A DNA stretch of 56,793 bases. Source: Vicingaceae bacterium (GTDB taxonomy: Bacteria; Bacteroidota; Bacteroidia; Flavobacteriales_E; Vicingaceae). The notes under the pieces were generated by a model that ran no database searches, was not told the DNA's origin, and worked only from the letters and a program-made list of their open reading frames with translations. The number at the start of each line of letters is the position of its first letter. The first letter of the stretch is position 1. The position numbers and the translations under genes were made by a program. Shown piece by piece: positions 27,392 to 36,119 of the stretch. Location: the NCBI GenBank assembly GCA_028245195.1, contig JAOKCF010000012.1:1-56793 (forward strand). The letters run 5' to 3'.

Positions 27392-28429
27392 ATGGCAACA
27401 AAAACTACAACAAAAAAGGCGAAGACAAGCGCCAAGAAAGGAGAAAAATTTGATAAGGCAACTTACCTGAAATGGTATGAATCCATGCTTTTGATGAGAA
27501 AATTTGAGGAGAAAGCTGGTCAGCTTTACATTCAACAAAAAATTCGAGGATTTTGTCACCTATATATTGGACAAGAAGCGCTAGTTGCAGGAGCTGTTTC
27601 AGCTACAAAGCCTACCGATAATTACATTACGGCATACAGAGACCATGCTCATCCAATTGGTTTGGGAATGGATCCTAAATACGTAATGGCTGAATTATAC
27701 GGTAAAGAAACCGGTTGTACTAAAGGGAAAGGTGGATCGATGCACATGTTTAGCAAGGAGTTAAACTTCTTTGGTGGTCATGGAATTGTTGGTGGTCAAA
27801 TTCCAATGGGAGCCGGTATTGCTTTCGCAGATAAGTACAGAGGAAATGATAATGTAACCCTATGTTACATGGGTGATGGAGCTGTTCGACAAGGAGCTTT
27901 TCACGAAGCGTTGAACATGGCCATGTTTTGGAAGTTGCCTGTGATTTTTATCATTGAGAATAACAACTACGCTATGGGAACTGCTGTAGATCGAGTTTCT
28001 AATGTTACGAACTTGAATGTAATGGCTGAGGGTTATGAAATGCCAAACGAGCAAGTAGATGGTATGGCGTGTGAACCTGTTCACAATGCGATAGAAAGAG
28101 CTGTTACTAGAGCTAGGAAAGGAGATGGGCCAACTTTGTTGGAAATGAGAACGTACCGTTATAAAGGCCATTCTATGTCAGACCCGGCGAAATACCGGAC
28201 AAAGGAAGAGCTAGAAGATTACAAAACCTTAGATCCGATAGAAAGTGCACTTCGGGTAATAAAGAAAAATAAATACGCTACCGATTCTGAGTTGAAAGAC
28301 ATCCAGGATAAGGTAAAAGCACAAGTTCAGGAGTCTATTAATTTTGCAGAAGAATCTGCATATCCTGATGCTTCGGAATTGTACACAGATGTTTACGTTC
28401 AAGAAGATTACCCGTACATTAAAGACTAA
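27392..28429 (+). CDS. pdhA: Pyruvate dehydrogenase E1 component, alpha subunit
   Basis: The 345-residue thiamine-diphosphate enzyme subunit decarboxylates pyruvate. The TPP site is GDGAVRQGAFHEALNMA followed by FIIENNNYAMGT. The phosphorylation-loop region RYKGHSMSDPAKYRTKEE is also typical. The first 18 residues are a Lys/Thr-rich extension (MATKTTTKKAKTSAKKGE) absent from many homologues. The E2 gene follows after 21 bases, but no E1 beta gene is present; in many Bacteroidota it lies elsewhere. Confidence 0.95.
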   Translation: MATKTTTKKAKTSAKKGEKFDKATYLKWYESMLLMRKFEEKAGQLYIQQKIRGFCHLYIGQEALVAGAVSATKPTDNYITAYRDHAHPIGLGMDPKYVMAELYGKETGCTKGKGGSMHMFSKELNFFGGHGIVGGQIPMGAGIAFADKYRGNDNVTLCYMGDGAVRQGAFHEALNMAMFWKLPVIFIIENNNYAMGTAVDRVSNVTNLNVMAEGYEMPNEQVDGMACEPVHNAIERAVTRARKGDGPTLLEMRTYRYKGHSMSDPAKYRTKEELEDYKTLDPIESALRVIKKNKYATDSELKDIQDKVKAQVQESINFAEESAYPDASELYTDVYVQEDYPYIKD

Positions 28430-28450
28430 AACCAAAAACAAGATTTTGTT

Positions 28451-30088
28451 ATGGCTGAAATTATAAAAATGCCCAAATTGAGCGACACCATGGAAGAAGG
28501 TGTTGTAGCAACGTGGCATAAGAAAGTAGGAGAGACTGTTCAAGATGGCGAGTTATTGGCCGATATTGAAACAGATAAAGCGACTATGGAGTTTGAATCC
28601 TTTCAATCTGGAGTAATTTTATATCAAGGAGTGGAAGAGGGTGAAACTGCAGCTGTCGATTCTATTTTAGCAATTGTTGGTGAAAAAGGCGAAGATTATT
28701 CTTCATTGGTTGAAGAAAATAACGAGAATTCAAAACCAGAGGAAGTGAGCAAAGAAGAGTCTAAAGACAATAGTTCAGCTAAGACTGAAACAAAAGCTAC
28801 TGATAAGGTAATAGATACGTCAGATGTAAAGGCTGTAATTATAAAAATGCCGAAGCTTAGCGATACCATGACAGAAGGAACTGTAGCCTCTTGGGTTAAG
28901 AGTGTAGGTGATTCTGTAGAGTCAGGAGAAATCTTGGCAGAAATAGAAACGGACAAAGCAACCATGGAATTTGAGTCTTTCGAAGACGGTGAGCTGCTTT
29001 ACGAAGGAGTTAAGGCAGGTGAATCTGCTCCTGTGGATGCTATTCTAGGAATAATTGGCGAAAAGGGCGCAGACTACCAAAAGTTAATTGATGCATATGA
29101 TGTGAATGGAAGTTCTTCTGAAAAACCGAAAGAGGAATCTAAAAATCAAGAAAAAGTAGCAACTGAAGAGACGAAGAAAGAAGGTTCAAGTCAGTCCATT
29201 GCTCCTAAAGCTCAATTGAATTCTGATGGAAGGGTGAAGATTTCACCATTGGCTCAGCGTTTAGCAAATGAAAAGAACATTGATGTTTCAACTATTGGCG
29301 GTTCAGGTGATGGAGGAAGAATCATTAAAAGAGACATAGAAAACTATCAACCTTCAGCCCAAACTAAGGCAACAGGAAGCGCTGCTTCTCAAGCGCCTAT
29401 TGGAGTGGAGAGTTTTGAAGATACTCCAGTTTCTCAAATGAGAAAGGTAATTGCGAAGCGATTGGGCGAAAGTAAATACAGTGCACCTCATTTTTATTTG
29501 ACGATCGATATTGATATGGATCAGGCAATTACTGCACGAAAAGCGATTAATGAGTTACCGGATGTTAAAGTATCTTTTAATGACTTGGTAATTAAATCTG
29601 CAGCAGCAGCATTGAAAAAGCATCCAGCTATTAACTCATCTTGGTTAGGTGATAAAATTAGAACGTATTCTCATGTTCACATGGGAGTTGCCGTGGCTGT
29701 AGAAGAAGGGCTAGTGGTACCCGTAGTAAAGAACGCGGATACCAAACAGCTTTCTCAAATTACTGCTGAGGTTAGAGATTTTGCAGGAAGAGCAAGAGAA
29801 AAGAAAATTCAACCAAACGAAATGGAAGGAAGTACCTTTTCTATTTCTAATCTAGGAATGTTTGGAATCGAAGAGTTTACTGCCATTATTAACCCTCCAA
29901 ATGCTTGTATTATGGCCATTGGAGCAATTCGTCAGGAGCCTGTGGTGAAGGACGGTCAAATAGTGATTGGTAATAGAATGAAAGTTACCTTGTCATGTGA
30001 TCACCGAGTGGTTGACGGAGCAAAGGGTTCTGAATTTTTAAATACCTTTAAAACCTTTATGCAAAACCCGGTAACTATTTTAGGGTAG
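28451..30088 (+). CDS. pdhC: Dihydrolipoyllysine acetyltransferase (E2 of pyruvate dehydrogenase)
   Basis: The 545-residue protein has two lipoyl domains, each with ETDKATMEFES and the lipoylated lysines at 43 and 169. A flexible Lys/Glu/Ser linker follows each. The E3/E1-binding domain (KISPLAQRLANEKNIDVSTI) lies near 255-300. The catalytic domain ends with SCDHRVVDGAKGSEFLNTF, where His and Asp act in acetyl transfer. It forms the core of the complex with PdhA. A strong terminator closes the unit. Confidence 0.96.
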   Translation: MAEIIKMPKLSDTMEEGVVATWHKKVGETVQDGELLADIETDKATMEFESFQSGVILYQGVEEGETAAVDSILAIVGEKGEDYSSLVEENNENSKPEEVSKEESKDNSSAKTETKATDKVIDTSDVKAVIIKMPKLSDTMTEGTVASWVKSVGDSVESGEILAEIETDKATMEFESFEDGELLYEGVKAGESAPVDAILGIIGEKGADYQKLIDAYDVNGSSSEKPKEESKNQEKVATEETKKEGSSQSIAPKAQLNSDGRVKISPLAQRLANEKNIDVSTIGGSGDGGRIIKRDIENYQPSAQTKATGSAASQAPIGVESFEDTPVSQMRKVIAKRLGESKYSAPHFYLTIDIDMDQAITARKAINELPDVKVSFNDLVIKSAAAALKKHPAINSSWLGDKIRTYSHVHMGVAVAVEEGLVVPVVKNADTKQLSQITAEVRDFAGRAREKKIQPNEMEGSTFSISNLGMFGIEEFTAIINPPNACIMAIGAIRQEPVVKDGQIVIGNRMKVTLSCDHRVVDGAKGSEFLNTFKTFMQNPVTILG

Positions 30089-30108
30089 TACTTTTTAAAT
30101 AGAACTGC

Positions 30109-30145
30109 AAAGCCCTTTCCAATTGAATTGGAAGGGGCTTTTTTT
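30109..30145 (+). terminator. Rho-independent terminator of pdhA-pdhC
   Basis: A 14-bp stem with one G-T pair (30109-30122 with 30128-30141) has a 5-base loop and ends in a run of T residues to 30145. It lies 20 bases after the pdhC stop. Confidence 0.88.
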
Positions 30146-30166
30146 ATTAATTAATCATTCCTTTTA

Positions 30167-30685
30167 TTACTCTACATTAAGTCGACCAATCATGTTGGTG
30201 TGACCAGGGTATGTGCAGATGTAATGGTAAGAACCTTTCCCAGGAGCGTCAAACTCGATAGTCAAAGTTTCTCCCATTTTGCTCATTGTTGTATTGGTAA
30301 ATACTCTTTCATCATTTGGGACAAAGTTGTTATCAATACCTGCCTTTATACCTGCTGCTGCAATTTCTGCGCTGCTACCAAGCTCTACTAATACAAAATT
30401 ATGTAACATGCCTTCTGCAGAACTTTTATTTTCGAAAGTTAATTTCACTCTTGAATTTGCCGGTACAGATAAAGCTTTCGGTTCGAAAGCAATTTCTGCC
30501 ATGCTCTCTCCTAAAGCAGCTACCGTAATTTCTACCACTTCTTTTTCTTCTAAAACTTCTTCAACCTCTTCCATCACTTCTTCAACTTTTTCAGCTGCAG
30601 GCTCTGTTTTTTTAGATTCTTTCTTGTCGTTTCCTCCGCAGGAAATTAATACCCCTAATCCTAATACTATTACTAATTTTTTCAT
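30167..30685 (-). CDS. Azurin-like cupredoxin lipoprotein
   Basis: The 172-residue protein has a signal ending in the lipobox LISC (Cys16). A tether rich in Glu, Val and Lys (about 20-52) precedes a cupredoxin domain with type 1 copper ligands: His95 (MLHNFV), Cys157, His162 and Met165 (ICTYPGHTNM). It is probably a periplasmic or surface electron carrier for respiration. The ligand loop is C-x4-H-x2-M, one residue shorter than azurin (C-x4-H-x3-M). It converges on pdhC. Confidence 0.9.
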   Translation of the reverse strand: MKKLVIVLGLGVLISCGGNDKKESKKTEPAAEKVEEVMEEVEEVLEEKEVVEITVAALGESMAEIAFEPKALSVPANSRVKLTFENKSSAEGMLHNFVLVELGSSAEIAAAGIKAGIDNNFVPNDERVFTNTTMSKMGETLTIEFDAPGKGSYHYICTYPGHTNMIGRLNVE

Positions 30686-30749
30686 CTTTTTTGTGTTTTA
30701 TTTTACAACAGTATGCTTTAACATTAGTTCAAAAAATTATCTTTAAACG

Positions 30750-31445
30750 GTGAAAAAAATCGTGCGTCGAATATTAGTTGGATTATTGAAGTTGTTGGCA
30801 GTTTTCCTGCTGTTATCTTTCGCTTGGGTTGCGGCTTACAAATATTTATCTCCACCAATAACAGGAATGATGTTTTACAAATGGTGGGAACAGGAGAACT
30901 ATACCATCGATTATCGATGGAAAGATTTAAAAGAGATTAATTCTTCTGTTCCATTAGCATTTATTTCATCAGAAGATCAAAAGTTTTTAGATCATAATGG
31001 TTTTGATGTTGAAGCTATAAGAAAGGCCATTAAAAGCAACAAGGAGTCTAAAAAATTAAGGGGAGCAAGTACCATAAGTCAACAGGTGGCAAAAAATGTA
31101 TTTCTGTTGCCCACGAAAAGCTATCTGCGCAAGGGTTTGGAGGTTTATTTTACCTTTTTAATCGAATTGGTTTGGGGCAAAGAACGGATTATGGAAGTGT
31201 ATATAAATGTTGTTGAATTAGGCAAGGGAGTATATGGAGTTGAGGCGGCAGCTCAAAAGTATTTTAAGAAATCGACAAAAAAGTTAAGTAGACAGAATGC
31301 TGCCCTAATAGCCACTGCTTTACCAAATCCGCTTATTTATAAACTCAAATCCCCATCAGGGTATATGCACAAACGTGCGAATTGGGTGTTGCGACAAATG
31401 AATAATTTGGGAGGAGAAGGAATTTTACGAGAATGGTGTGAGTAG
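30750..31445 (+). CDS. mtgA: Monofunctional biosynthetic peptidoglycan transglycosylase
   Basis: The 231-residue GT51 enzyme polymerises lipid II into glycan strands. One N-terminal membrane helix (about 8-30) anchors it. The catalytic glutamate is Glu75 in ISSEDQKFLDHNGFD. RGASTISQQVAKNVFL and KERIMEVYINVVELGKGVYG are the other hallmarks. The start is a GTG at 30750. The next gene starts inside its last codons, so the two are coupled. Confidence 0.95.
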   Translation: MKKIVRRILVGLLKLLAVFLLLSFAWVAAYKYLSPPITGMMFYKWWEQENYTIDYRWKDLKEINSSVPLAFISSEDQKFLDHNGFDVEAIRKAIKSNKESKKLRGASTISQQVAKNVFLLPTKSYLRKGLEVYFTFLIELVWGKERIMEVYINVVELGKGVYGVEAAAQKYFKKSTKKLSRQNAALIATALPNPLIYKLKSPSGYMHKRANWVLRQMNNLGGEGILREWCE

Positions 31446-32001
31446 GGGTTTATTGGTTTTCAGTTTGCTTTTTTCGATAACCGTTACAGGCCAAACAACT
31501 GCTTGGAACAGCATTGGAACTGCTGAAAAGTGCTGGGTGGTGTTTCACTCCTTTATCGCAAAAAAAGCTCATCGAATTACGCAACAGACGGTTTCGGTTA
31601 TGGACAGCTTGAAAGAAGTCAATTACTTTTATGGCAATACGCGAAGTAGTAGTAAAGCAGATGCGGTGGGACATGCTTATTGGATGGCTGAGTTAACTGA
31701 AAAAATCGGTAAAAGAAGAGCCTTGAAACTTGGTGTCGCACATGAAAAAAAGAACAAACGAGATTTTGAAAAAGGCAGACTAGAAGAGCAGTATTTACCT
31801 GACTATGTTGCTATGCAGATGGATCTTAAGAATAATGTAAAAGGAGCGGAGATTGGGCAGAATAATACTAAACCTTTGGACAAAGTGCTGAAAGCGCTTC
31901 AAAGTGGCGAGTTATTCTGGATTAAGCAAAATAATAAGGGGGAATTCTTAGATAAAAATGATCACGTTATACCGTTGAAGGAATGGTCTGGGAAATGGTA
32001 A
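31438..32001 (+). CDS. Exported protein with a DUF6973-like motif
   Basis: The 187-residue protein starts at a GTG that overlaps mtgA by 8 bases. A short signal peptide (MSRGLLVFSLLFSITVTGQ) is visible. The conserved-looking core is ADAVGHAYWMAELTEKIG then KLGVAHEKKN. This resembles DUF6973-type domains with the pattern D-x-x-x-H-A-x-W and a later A-H-E; the family assignment is from memory and only moderate. The spaced His and Glu could bind a metal. Coupling to mtgA hints at a cell-wall or periplasmic role, which is inference only. Confidence 0.7.
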   Translation: MSRGLLVFSLLFSITVTGQTTAWNSIGTAEKCWVVFHSFIAKKAHRITQQTVSVMDSLKEVNYFYGNTRSSSKADAVGHAYWMAELTEKIGKRRALKLGVAHEKKNKRDFEKGRLEEQYLPDYVAMQMDLKNNVKGAEIGQNNTKPLDKVLKALQSGELFWIKQNNKGEFLDKNDHVIPLKEWSGKW

Positions 32002-32028
32002 AATAACAGGGTATTAGTTCCTTCAAAT

Positions 32029-32589
32029 TTATAAACCTATACCGAACCCAACTCTTATAATTGGATTACTGTATGGGTAACATTCATTCTCAATTACATT
32101 GTAAAGTATCATTATGTTAGCAAATGAATTACTTCCAATTTGCGAACGATACCCTCCCCCAACTAGAAACGCATCTACATTTATTCTTACACTTTCTAGT
32201 TTTTCGCCTATGTTCAATCTTTCGTATTCAGCATGTGCGATGAAGTTTTCAAGGAAATAAAATTGCGTGAATAAACTGCCTCCATATATATTATTAATAT
32301 AACTAGGTCTAAATCGTTTATCTTCCAGATATATATATGTTGCGCTTGCACCAACTAGCCAGCTCTCTTTTAATTTGTAGCCCGCAGTTGGATTAAGGTG
32401 AACAAGAGTAATTGTTCCGAATTGGGCGCTTAGATTACCCCCAAAAACAACCTTTTCAATTTGAAATCCTTTGTTTTGAGGAGTAGCTTTCGTTGCTGAA
32501 GGTCGACTACTATTTTCTCTTGCTTGACTAGAAACGTTTAAGCAGCTAAGCCCAAGGAGCAAAAGAAATCCAAAGTGTTTTATATTCAT
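32029..32589 (-). CDS. Putative outer-membrane beta-barrel protein
   Basis: The 186-residue protein has a signal peptide (MNIKHFGFLLLLGLSCLNVSSQA). The remainder alternates hydrophobic and polar residues with aromatic strand ends (GGSLFTQFYFLENFIAHAEYE, then FLVGGGYRSQIGSNSFANIM) and ends in IIRVGFGIGL. This fits an eight-stranded porin-like or OmpW/OmpA-barrel fold. No specific family is recognised. It stands alone between convergent mtgA-region genes and the divergent sensor kinase. Confidence 0.72.
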   Translation of the reverse strand: MNIKHFGFLLLLGLSCLNVSSQARENSSRPSATKATPQNKGFQIEKVVFGGNLSAQFGTITLVHLNPTAGYKLKESWLVGASATYIYLEDKRFRPSYINNIYGGSLFTQFYFLENFIAHAEYERLNIGEKLESVRINVDAFLVGGGYRSQIGSNSFANIMILYNVIENECYPYSNPIIRVGFGIGL

Positions 32590-32790
32590 TATTGTTCGCG
32601 CATCATGTGATTAAAAACTCCACTTGTAACTTGAATTATCCCTTGGTGTAATTCAAAGATTATATTATTAATCTGAAGCTAATTTAGATTTAGAAAGGAT
32701 TGTGTTTGATGTTGTTTGCCAAATTCGTTCCTAAACATCTATAAAATTAATAAACATAAATTTATAAATTACTTGTTCTGAAAAGCTATT

Positions 32791-33882
32791 ATGGATTCTA
32801 AATTAAGGTTGTATTGGGTGTGTCAGTTTTTAGGATGGTTTACCTACACCTTCATAATGTGGTTGCTTAATGAGTTGGGTGGAATGGAATTGGATTTTTA
32901 CTTTACTTCTAACTTAACAATAACCTTCATTTTTGGGATACTGATCTCTCATAAGTACAGGGAAGTTATTTTGCAGTTAAACTGGCTGAGTTTAAAAATT
33001 GTCGACCTTATTCCTAGAGTAATTCTTACTTCTATTCTTTGCGGTGTAGCCTATTATTTTCTGCACACTTTCGTATTTGAAATTATTATTGCACGCCAAA
33101 AAGTTATTATTACAACCTTAGAAATTTTGCAGAATACATTAAACCTTTCGGTTATTTTTATTTTGTGGTCGTTGATGTACTTTTTGTTTCATTTTATACA
33201 GAATTATAGAAAAGAGGAAATTAAAAACCTACGTTGGCAAGCTTTAAGTACCGAGGTTGAGCTAAATAAGTTGAAATCTCAATTGAATCCCCATTTTATT
33301 TTCAACTCTATGAACAGCATTCGTGCTTTGGTTGATGAAAACCCGGAACGATCGAAGGATTCAATTACCCAACTTTCTAATATTTTAAGAAGCTCTCTGC
33401 TTATGGGCAGGCATAAGGTAATTCCATTGAGTCAAGAAGTTCAGTTGGTGAAGGATTATTTAAGTTTAGAGCAAACTCGTTTTGAGGAACGATTGCAAGT
33501 GAAATATGAAATTGATGAGAATGTTAAAGATCATAAAGTACCACCAATGTTACTTCAAACGTTAGTTGAGAACGGAATTAAGCATGGCGTAAGTAAATTA
33601 GCAGAAGGAGGTAAAATTGAGATTCGGGCTAGAAAGGAAGGGGAAGATTTAAAATTGACAATTGAAAATACAGGAAATTTTAGAAAAGTAAAAGATAGAG
33701 AGCCAGGGTTTGGATTATTAAATAGCAGGCAGCGTCTCTTTTTATTGTACGGTGAAAAGGGCGAGCTTCATATAAGAAATTCAGCACATGTTACGGTGAT
33801 TGTTGAGGTTACCATACCGGCAAGCATAAAAAAAATAAAAGTATTTAAAAGCAGTATTGACAATAAAAACGAGGACCTATGA
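32791..33882 (+). CDS. LytS/YehU-type sensor histidine kinase
   Basis: The 363-residue protein has four membrane helices in the first 140 residues. The His_kinase domain follows, with the phosphorylated His168 in LKSQLNPHFIFNSMNS. The ATP-binding N box is LQTLVENGIKHGVSKL, then GFGLLNSRQRL. No extracellular sensor domain is present, so the signal is probably sensed in or at the membrane. Its stop overlaps the partner regulator gene by 4 bases. Confidence 0.93.
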   Translation: MDSKLRLYWVCQFLGWFTYTFIMWLLNELGGMELDFYFTSNLTITFIFGILISHKYREVILQLNWLSLKIVDLIPRVILTSILCGVAYYFLHTFVFEIIIARQKVIITTLEILQNTLNLSVIFILWSLMYFLFHFIQNYRKEEIKNLRWQALSTEVELNKLKSQLNPHFIFNSMNSIRALVDENPERSKDSITQLSNILRSSLLMGRHKVIPLSQEVQLVKDYLSLEQTRFEERLQVKYEIDENVKDHKVPPMLLQTLVENGIKHGVSKLAEGGKIEIRARKEGEDLKLTIENTGNFRKVKDREPGFGLLNSRQRLFLLYGEKGELHIRNSAHVTVIVEVTIPASIKKIKVFKSSIDNKNEDL

Positions 33883-34610
33883 GAGCAATAATTATAGATG
33901 ACGAGCGCTTGGCACGAAAAGAACTTACCAACTTATTAGCAGACTATCCTGAAATTGAAATTATTGGAGAAAGCCATAACTCAGATCATGCGAAGAAAAG
34001 CATTGAAGCATTAAAGCCTGATCTTATTTTTTTAGATATTCAGATGCCAGCTAAAACGGGGTTTGATTTACTGGAAGAGCTTTCATTTGTGCCAGAGGTA
34101 GTTTTTACCACTGCATACGATGAGTACGCCTTGAAAGCATTTGAAGTGAATGCTTTTGATTATTTATTAAAGCCAATTGATAAAGACCGCTTGAAAGACT
34201 GCGTTTATAAACTAAATGAAAACGTAAAGGAAGAGGATGAGATAGAAGATCATGAAGAGGATTTAACGAAAAGATTAGAACCAAATGATCAAGTTTTTGT
34301 GAAAGATGGAGAGAAATGTTGGTTTGTGAGATTAAAAGACGTGAGTGCTTTTGAGTCGGAAGGGAATTATGTTCGAGTGTATTTTGAAAAAAATAAACCC
34401 CTCATATTAAAGTCGTTGAATAATTTGGAGCAACGATTGGATAGTAAATCGTTTTTTAGAGCTAACCGAAAATTTATCATCAATTTAAATTGGATTGAAA
34501 GCATGGAAAGTTGGTTCAATGGCGGTTTGCGTGTAACCTTAACGGATGGTAAACAAATTGAAATTTCTAGGAGACAGGCGACAAAGTTAAAAGATAAGAT
34601 GAGCCTCTAA
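33879..34610 (+). CDS. LytTR-family response regulator
   Basis: The 243-residue regulator has an N-terminal receiver domain with acidic pocket Asp7/Asp8, phosphorylated Asp53 (LIFLDIQMPAKTG) and LLKPID. The C-terminal LytTR DNA-binding domain contains FFRANRKFIINLNWIESM and ISRRQATKLK. It pairs with the overlapping kinase gene upstream. Its target genes are unknown. The 3' end overlaps the convergent DUF1853 gene by 4 bases. Confidence 0.94.
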   Translation: MRAIIIDDERLARKELTNLLADYPEIEIIGESHNSDHAKKSIEALKPDLIFLDIQMPAKTGFDLLEELSFVPEVVFTTAYDEYALKAFEVNAFDYLLKPIDKDRLKDCVYKLNENVKEEDEIEDHEEDLTKRLEPNDQVFVKDGEKCWFVRLKDVSAFESEGNYVRVYFEKNKPLILKSLNNLEQRLDSKSFFRANRKFIINLNWIESMESWFNGGLRVTLTDGKQIEISRRQATKLKDKMSL

Positions 34611-35494
34611 AAGGGCCAATTAGATCGCACTATAAAACCACGGTCGATTGGCGTGCCATCAGCCTGAAATCGAGAAATCATAATCTCATTTTGCAATTCT
34701 AAATAATCTAGAATTTCTATATTTAATTGTTCAAAATTGATGCGCTTTAATCTCTTGTTAAAAGGAAAAATCCAATCTTTTCGGTTTGGAATGATTGTAT
34801 AAAGTTGATTGTCTTGCTTAACATTTTTTAGCGCTTCCCAGTGCACCCACCATGCATTTTTTAGCGGGTTTTTTCCAACTTCATACACTTCGAAGGAAAT
34901 GAATTCAGCTCCTTTTAAAAGTAGTTGAGGGGTAAACTCATTGTTTTGATATTCAACTGGAAGAAGGCGATTGTAATTGCTAACTAACTTCAATTGTTGG
35001 TTCAACAGCTTATTTTTTTTCTTAGTAAGATTGTCTTTTGTTGATGGTCCAATCCATTGGTATTCGTTCTCAATTTTGATTTTTAGAAAAAACTTTATAG
35101 CTAGTTCTAAATGAATTCGATAACCCGTTAACTTTTCTTGTATCAAATAGTCTATTTCACCCACTGTCAGTTTATCGTCAATCAATTGTAGGTTATAACT
35201 TAGTAAGGTATATTTTGTACTATTCTCAAAATAGAAATTGAGCAGCTCTTCGGCATACTTTCCCAAGCGTAGTTTTTGTGAGTCTTGTGGGTGCGGCTTT
35301 CCTTCGATGCATTTAAACCATGTCCACAATTCTTCAAAATTGCTAAAGTCATGAACGTTAAATAATAATTTTTCAGGGAATAAGGGCTTGAAAACAAAAG
35401 GTGATGAAAGTAATGCCATCAAATCCCTGTGAAATTTTGACTCAATTTCATTGACTCGTTCAACAATAGCAACATAATTTGGGCTTGAATTCAT
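34607..35494 (-). CDS. DUF1853 family protein, probable PD-(D/E)XK nuclease fold
   Basis: The 295-residue cytoplasmic protein shows the DUF1853 pattern: LRLGKYAEELLNFYFENS, then TVGEIDYLIQ, then HLELAIKFFL and WIGPSTKDNL. Spaced Glu82, Asp115, Glu130 and Lys134 match the layout E...D...E-x-x-x-K of the restriction-endonuclease-like superfamily. A nuclease activity is inferred, not known. It is divergent from the DUF4924 gene by 44 bases and overlaps the regulator gene tail. Confidence 0.82.
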   Translation of the reverse strand: MNSSPNYVAIVERVNEIESKFHRDLMALLSSPFVFKPLFPEKLLFNVHDFSNFEELWTWFKCIEGKPHPQDSQKLRLGKYAEELLNFYFENSTKYTLLSYNLQLIDDKLTVGEIDYLIQEKLTGYRIHLELAIKFFLKIKIENEYQWIGPSTKDNLTKKKNKLLNQQLKLVSNYNRLLPVEYQNNEFTPQLLLKGAEFISFEVYEVGKNPLKNAWWVHWEALKNVKQDNQLYTIIPNRKDWIFPFNKRLKRINFEQLNIEILDYLELQNEIMISRFQADGTPIDRGFIVRSNWPF

Positions 35495-35538
35495 GAAATA
35501 AATCTCAATTTAGGGAACTATTAAATTACTGAAAGCAA

Positions 35539-36102
35539 ATGTTAATTTCTAGAGAAAAGAGAAGGTCAAATATTGTTGAATATTTATTGTACATGTACCA
35601 AATAGAAGATATTATTCGGTCTTTCAAGTTTAATATAACACAAATTGATACCAATGTTGTTCAGCGTTTCGACCAATCTGCTGAGGTTAAATTAGAGATT
35701 AAATTGTGGTATGCCGATTTAATTGATAAAATGCAACAGCAACAACTTCAACGTACTGGACATTTGAAGGAGTTAAAAAGTATAATTGTTCAATTACAAG
35801 ATTTGCACGATAAGTTACTCACCACTTACCAAGACAAGAAATATATCGAACTTTATGAAGCAGCGCGACCATCTTTGAAAGAGTTGACCGTTAAATCCGT
35901 TGGTCAAGATCTAATTAATCAGGTGGATGTTGGTATTCATGGTGTTTATGGTTACTTGGTAATGCGGTTGAAAAAGAAAGAAATAGGGGAGCAAACACAA
36001 GGTGCCATAGCGCACATTACTGCTTTTCTGGCTCATTTAGCTTCACAATTTCACAAGTTAGAAGCCGGAGAATTGAAACTACCAGAAACAAAGAAAAATT
36101 AG
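35539..36102 (+). CDS. DUF4924 family protein
   Basis: The 187-residue protein starts MLISREKRRSNIVEYLLYMY, characteristic of DUF4924, a Bacteroidota-restricted family of unknown function. It is largely alpha-helical with no signal peptide or membrane helix, so it should be cytoplasmic. Three recognisable blocks are EYLLYMYQIEDIIRS, IKLWYADLIDKMQQQ and GIHGVYGYLVMRLKKKEI. The next gene is convergent after 17 bases. Confidence 0.8.
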   Translation: MLISREKRRSNIVEYLLYMYQIEDIIRSFKFNITQIDTNVVQRFDQSAEVKLEIKLWYADLIDKMQQQQLQRTGHLKELKSIIVQLQDLHDKLLTTYQDKKYIELYEAARPSLKELTVKSVGQDLINQVDVGIHGVYGYLVMRLKKKEIGEQTQGAIAHITAFLAHLASQFHKLEAGELKLPETKKN

Positions 36103-36119
36103 ACGTAGGAAGAAGAATG

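Noticed and set aside
30738..30745. TATCTTTA as an mtgA promoter
   Set aside because: A start 7 bases further on would fall after the GTG start codon at 30750, so it does not fit unless the message is leaderless.
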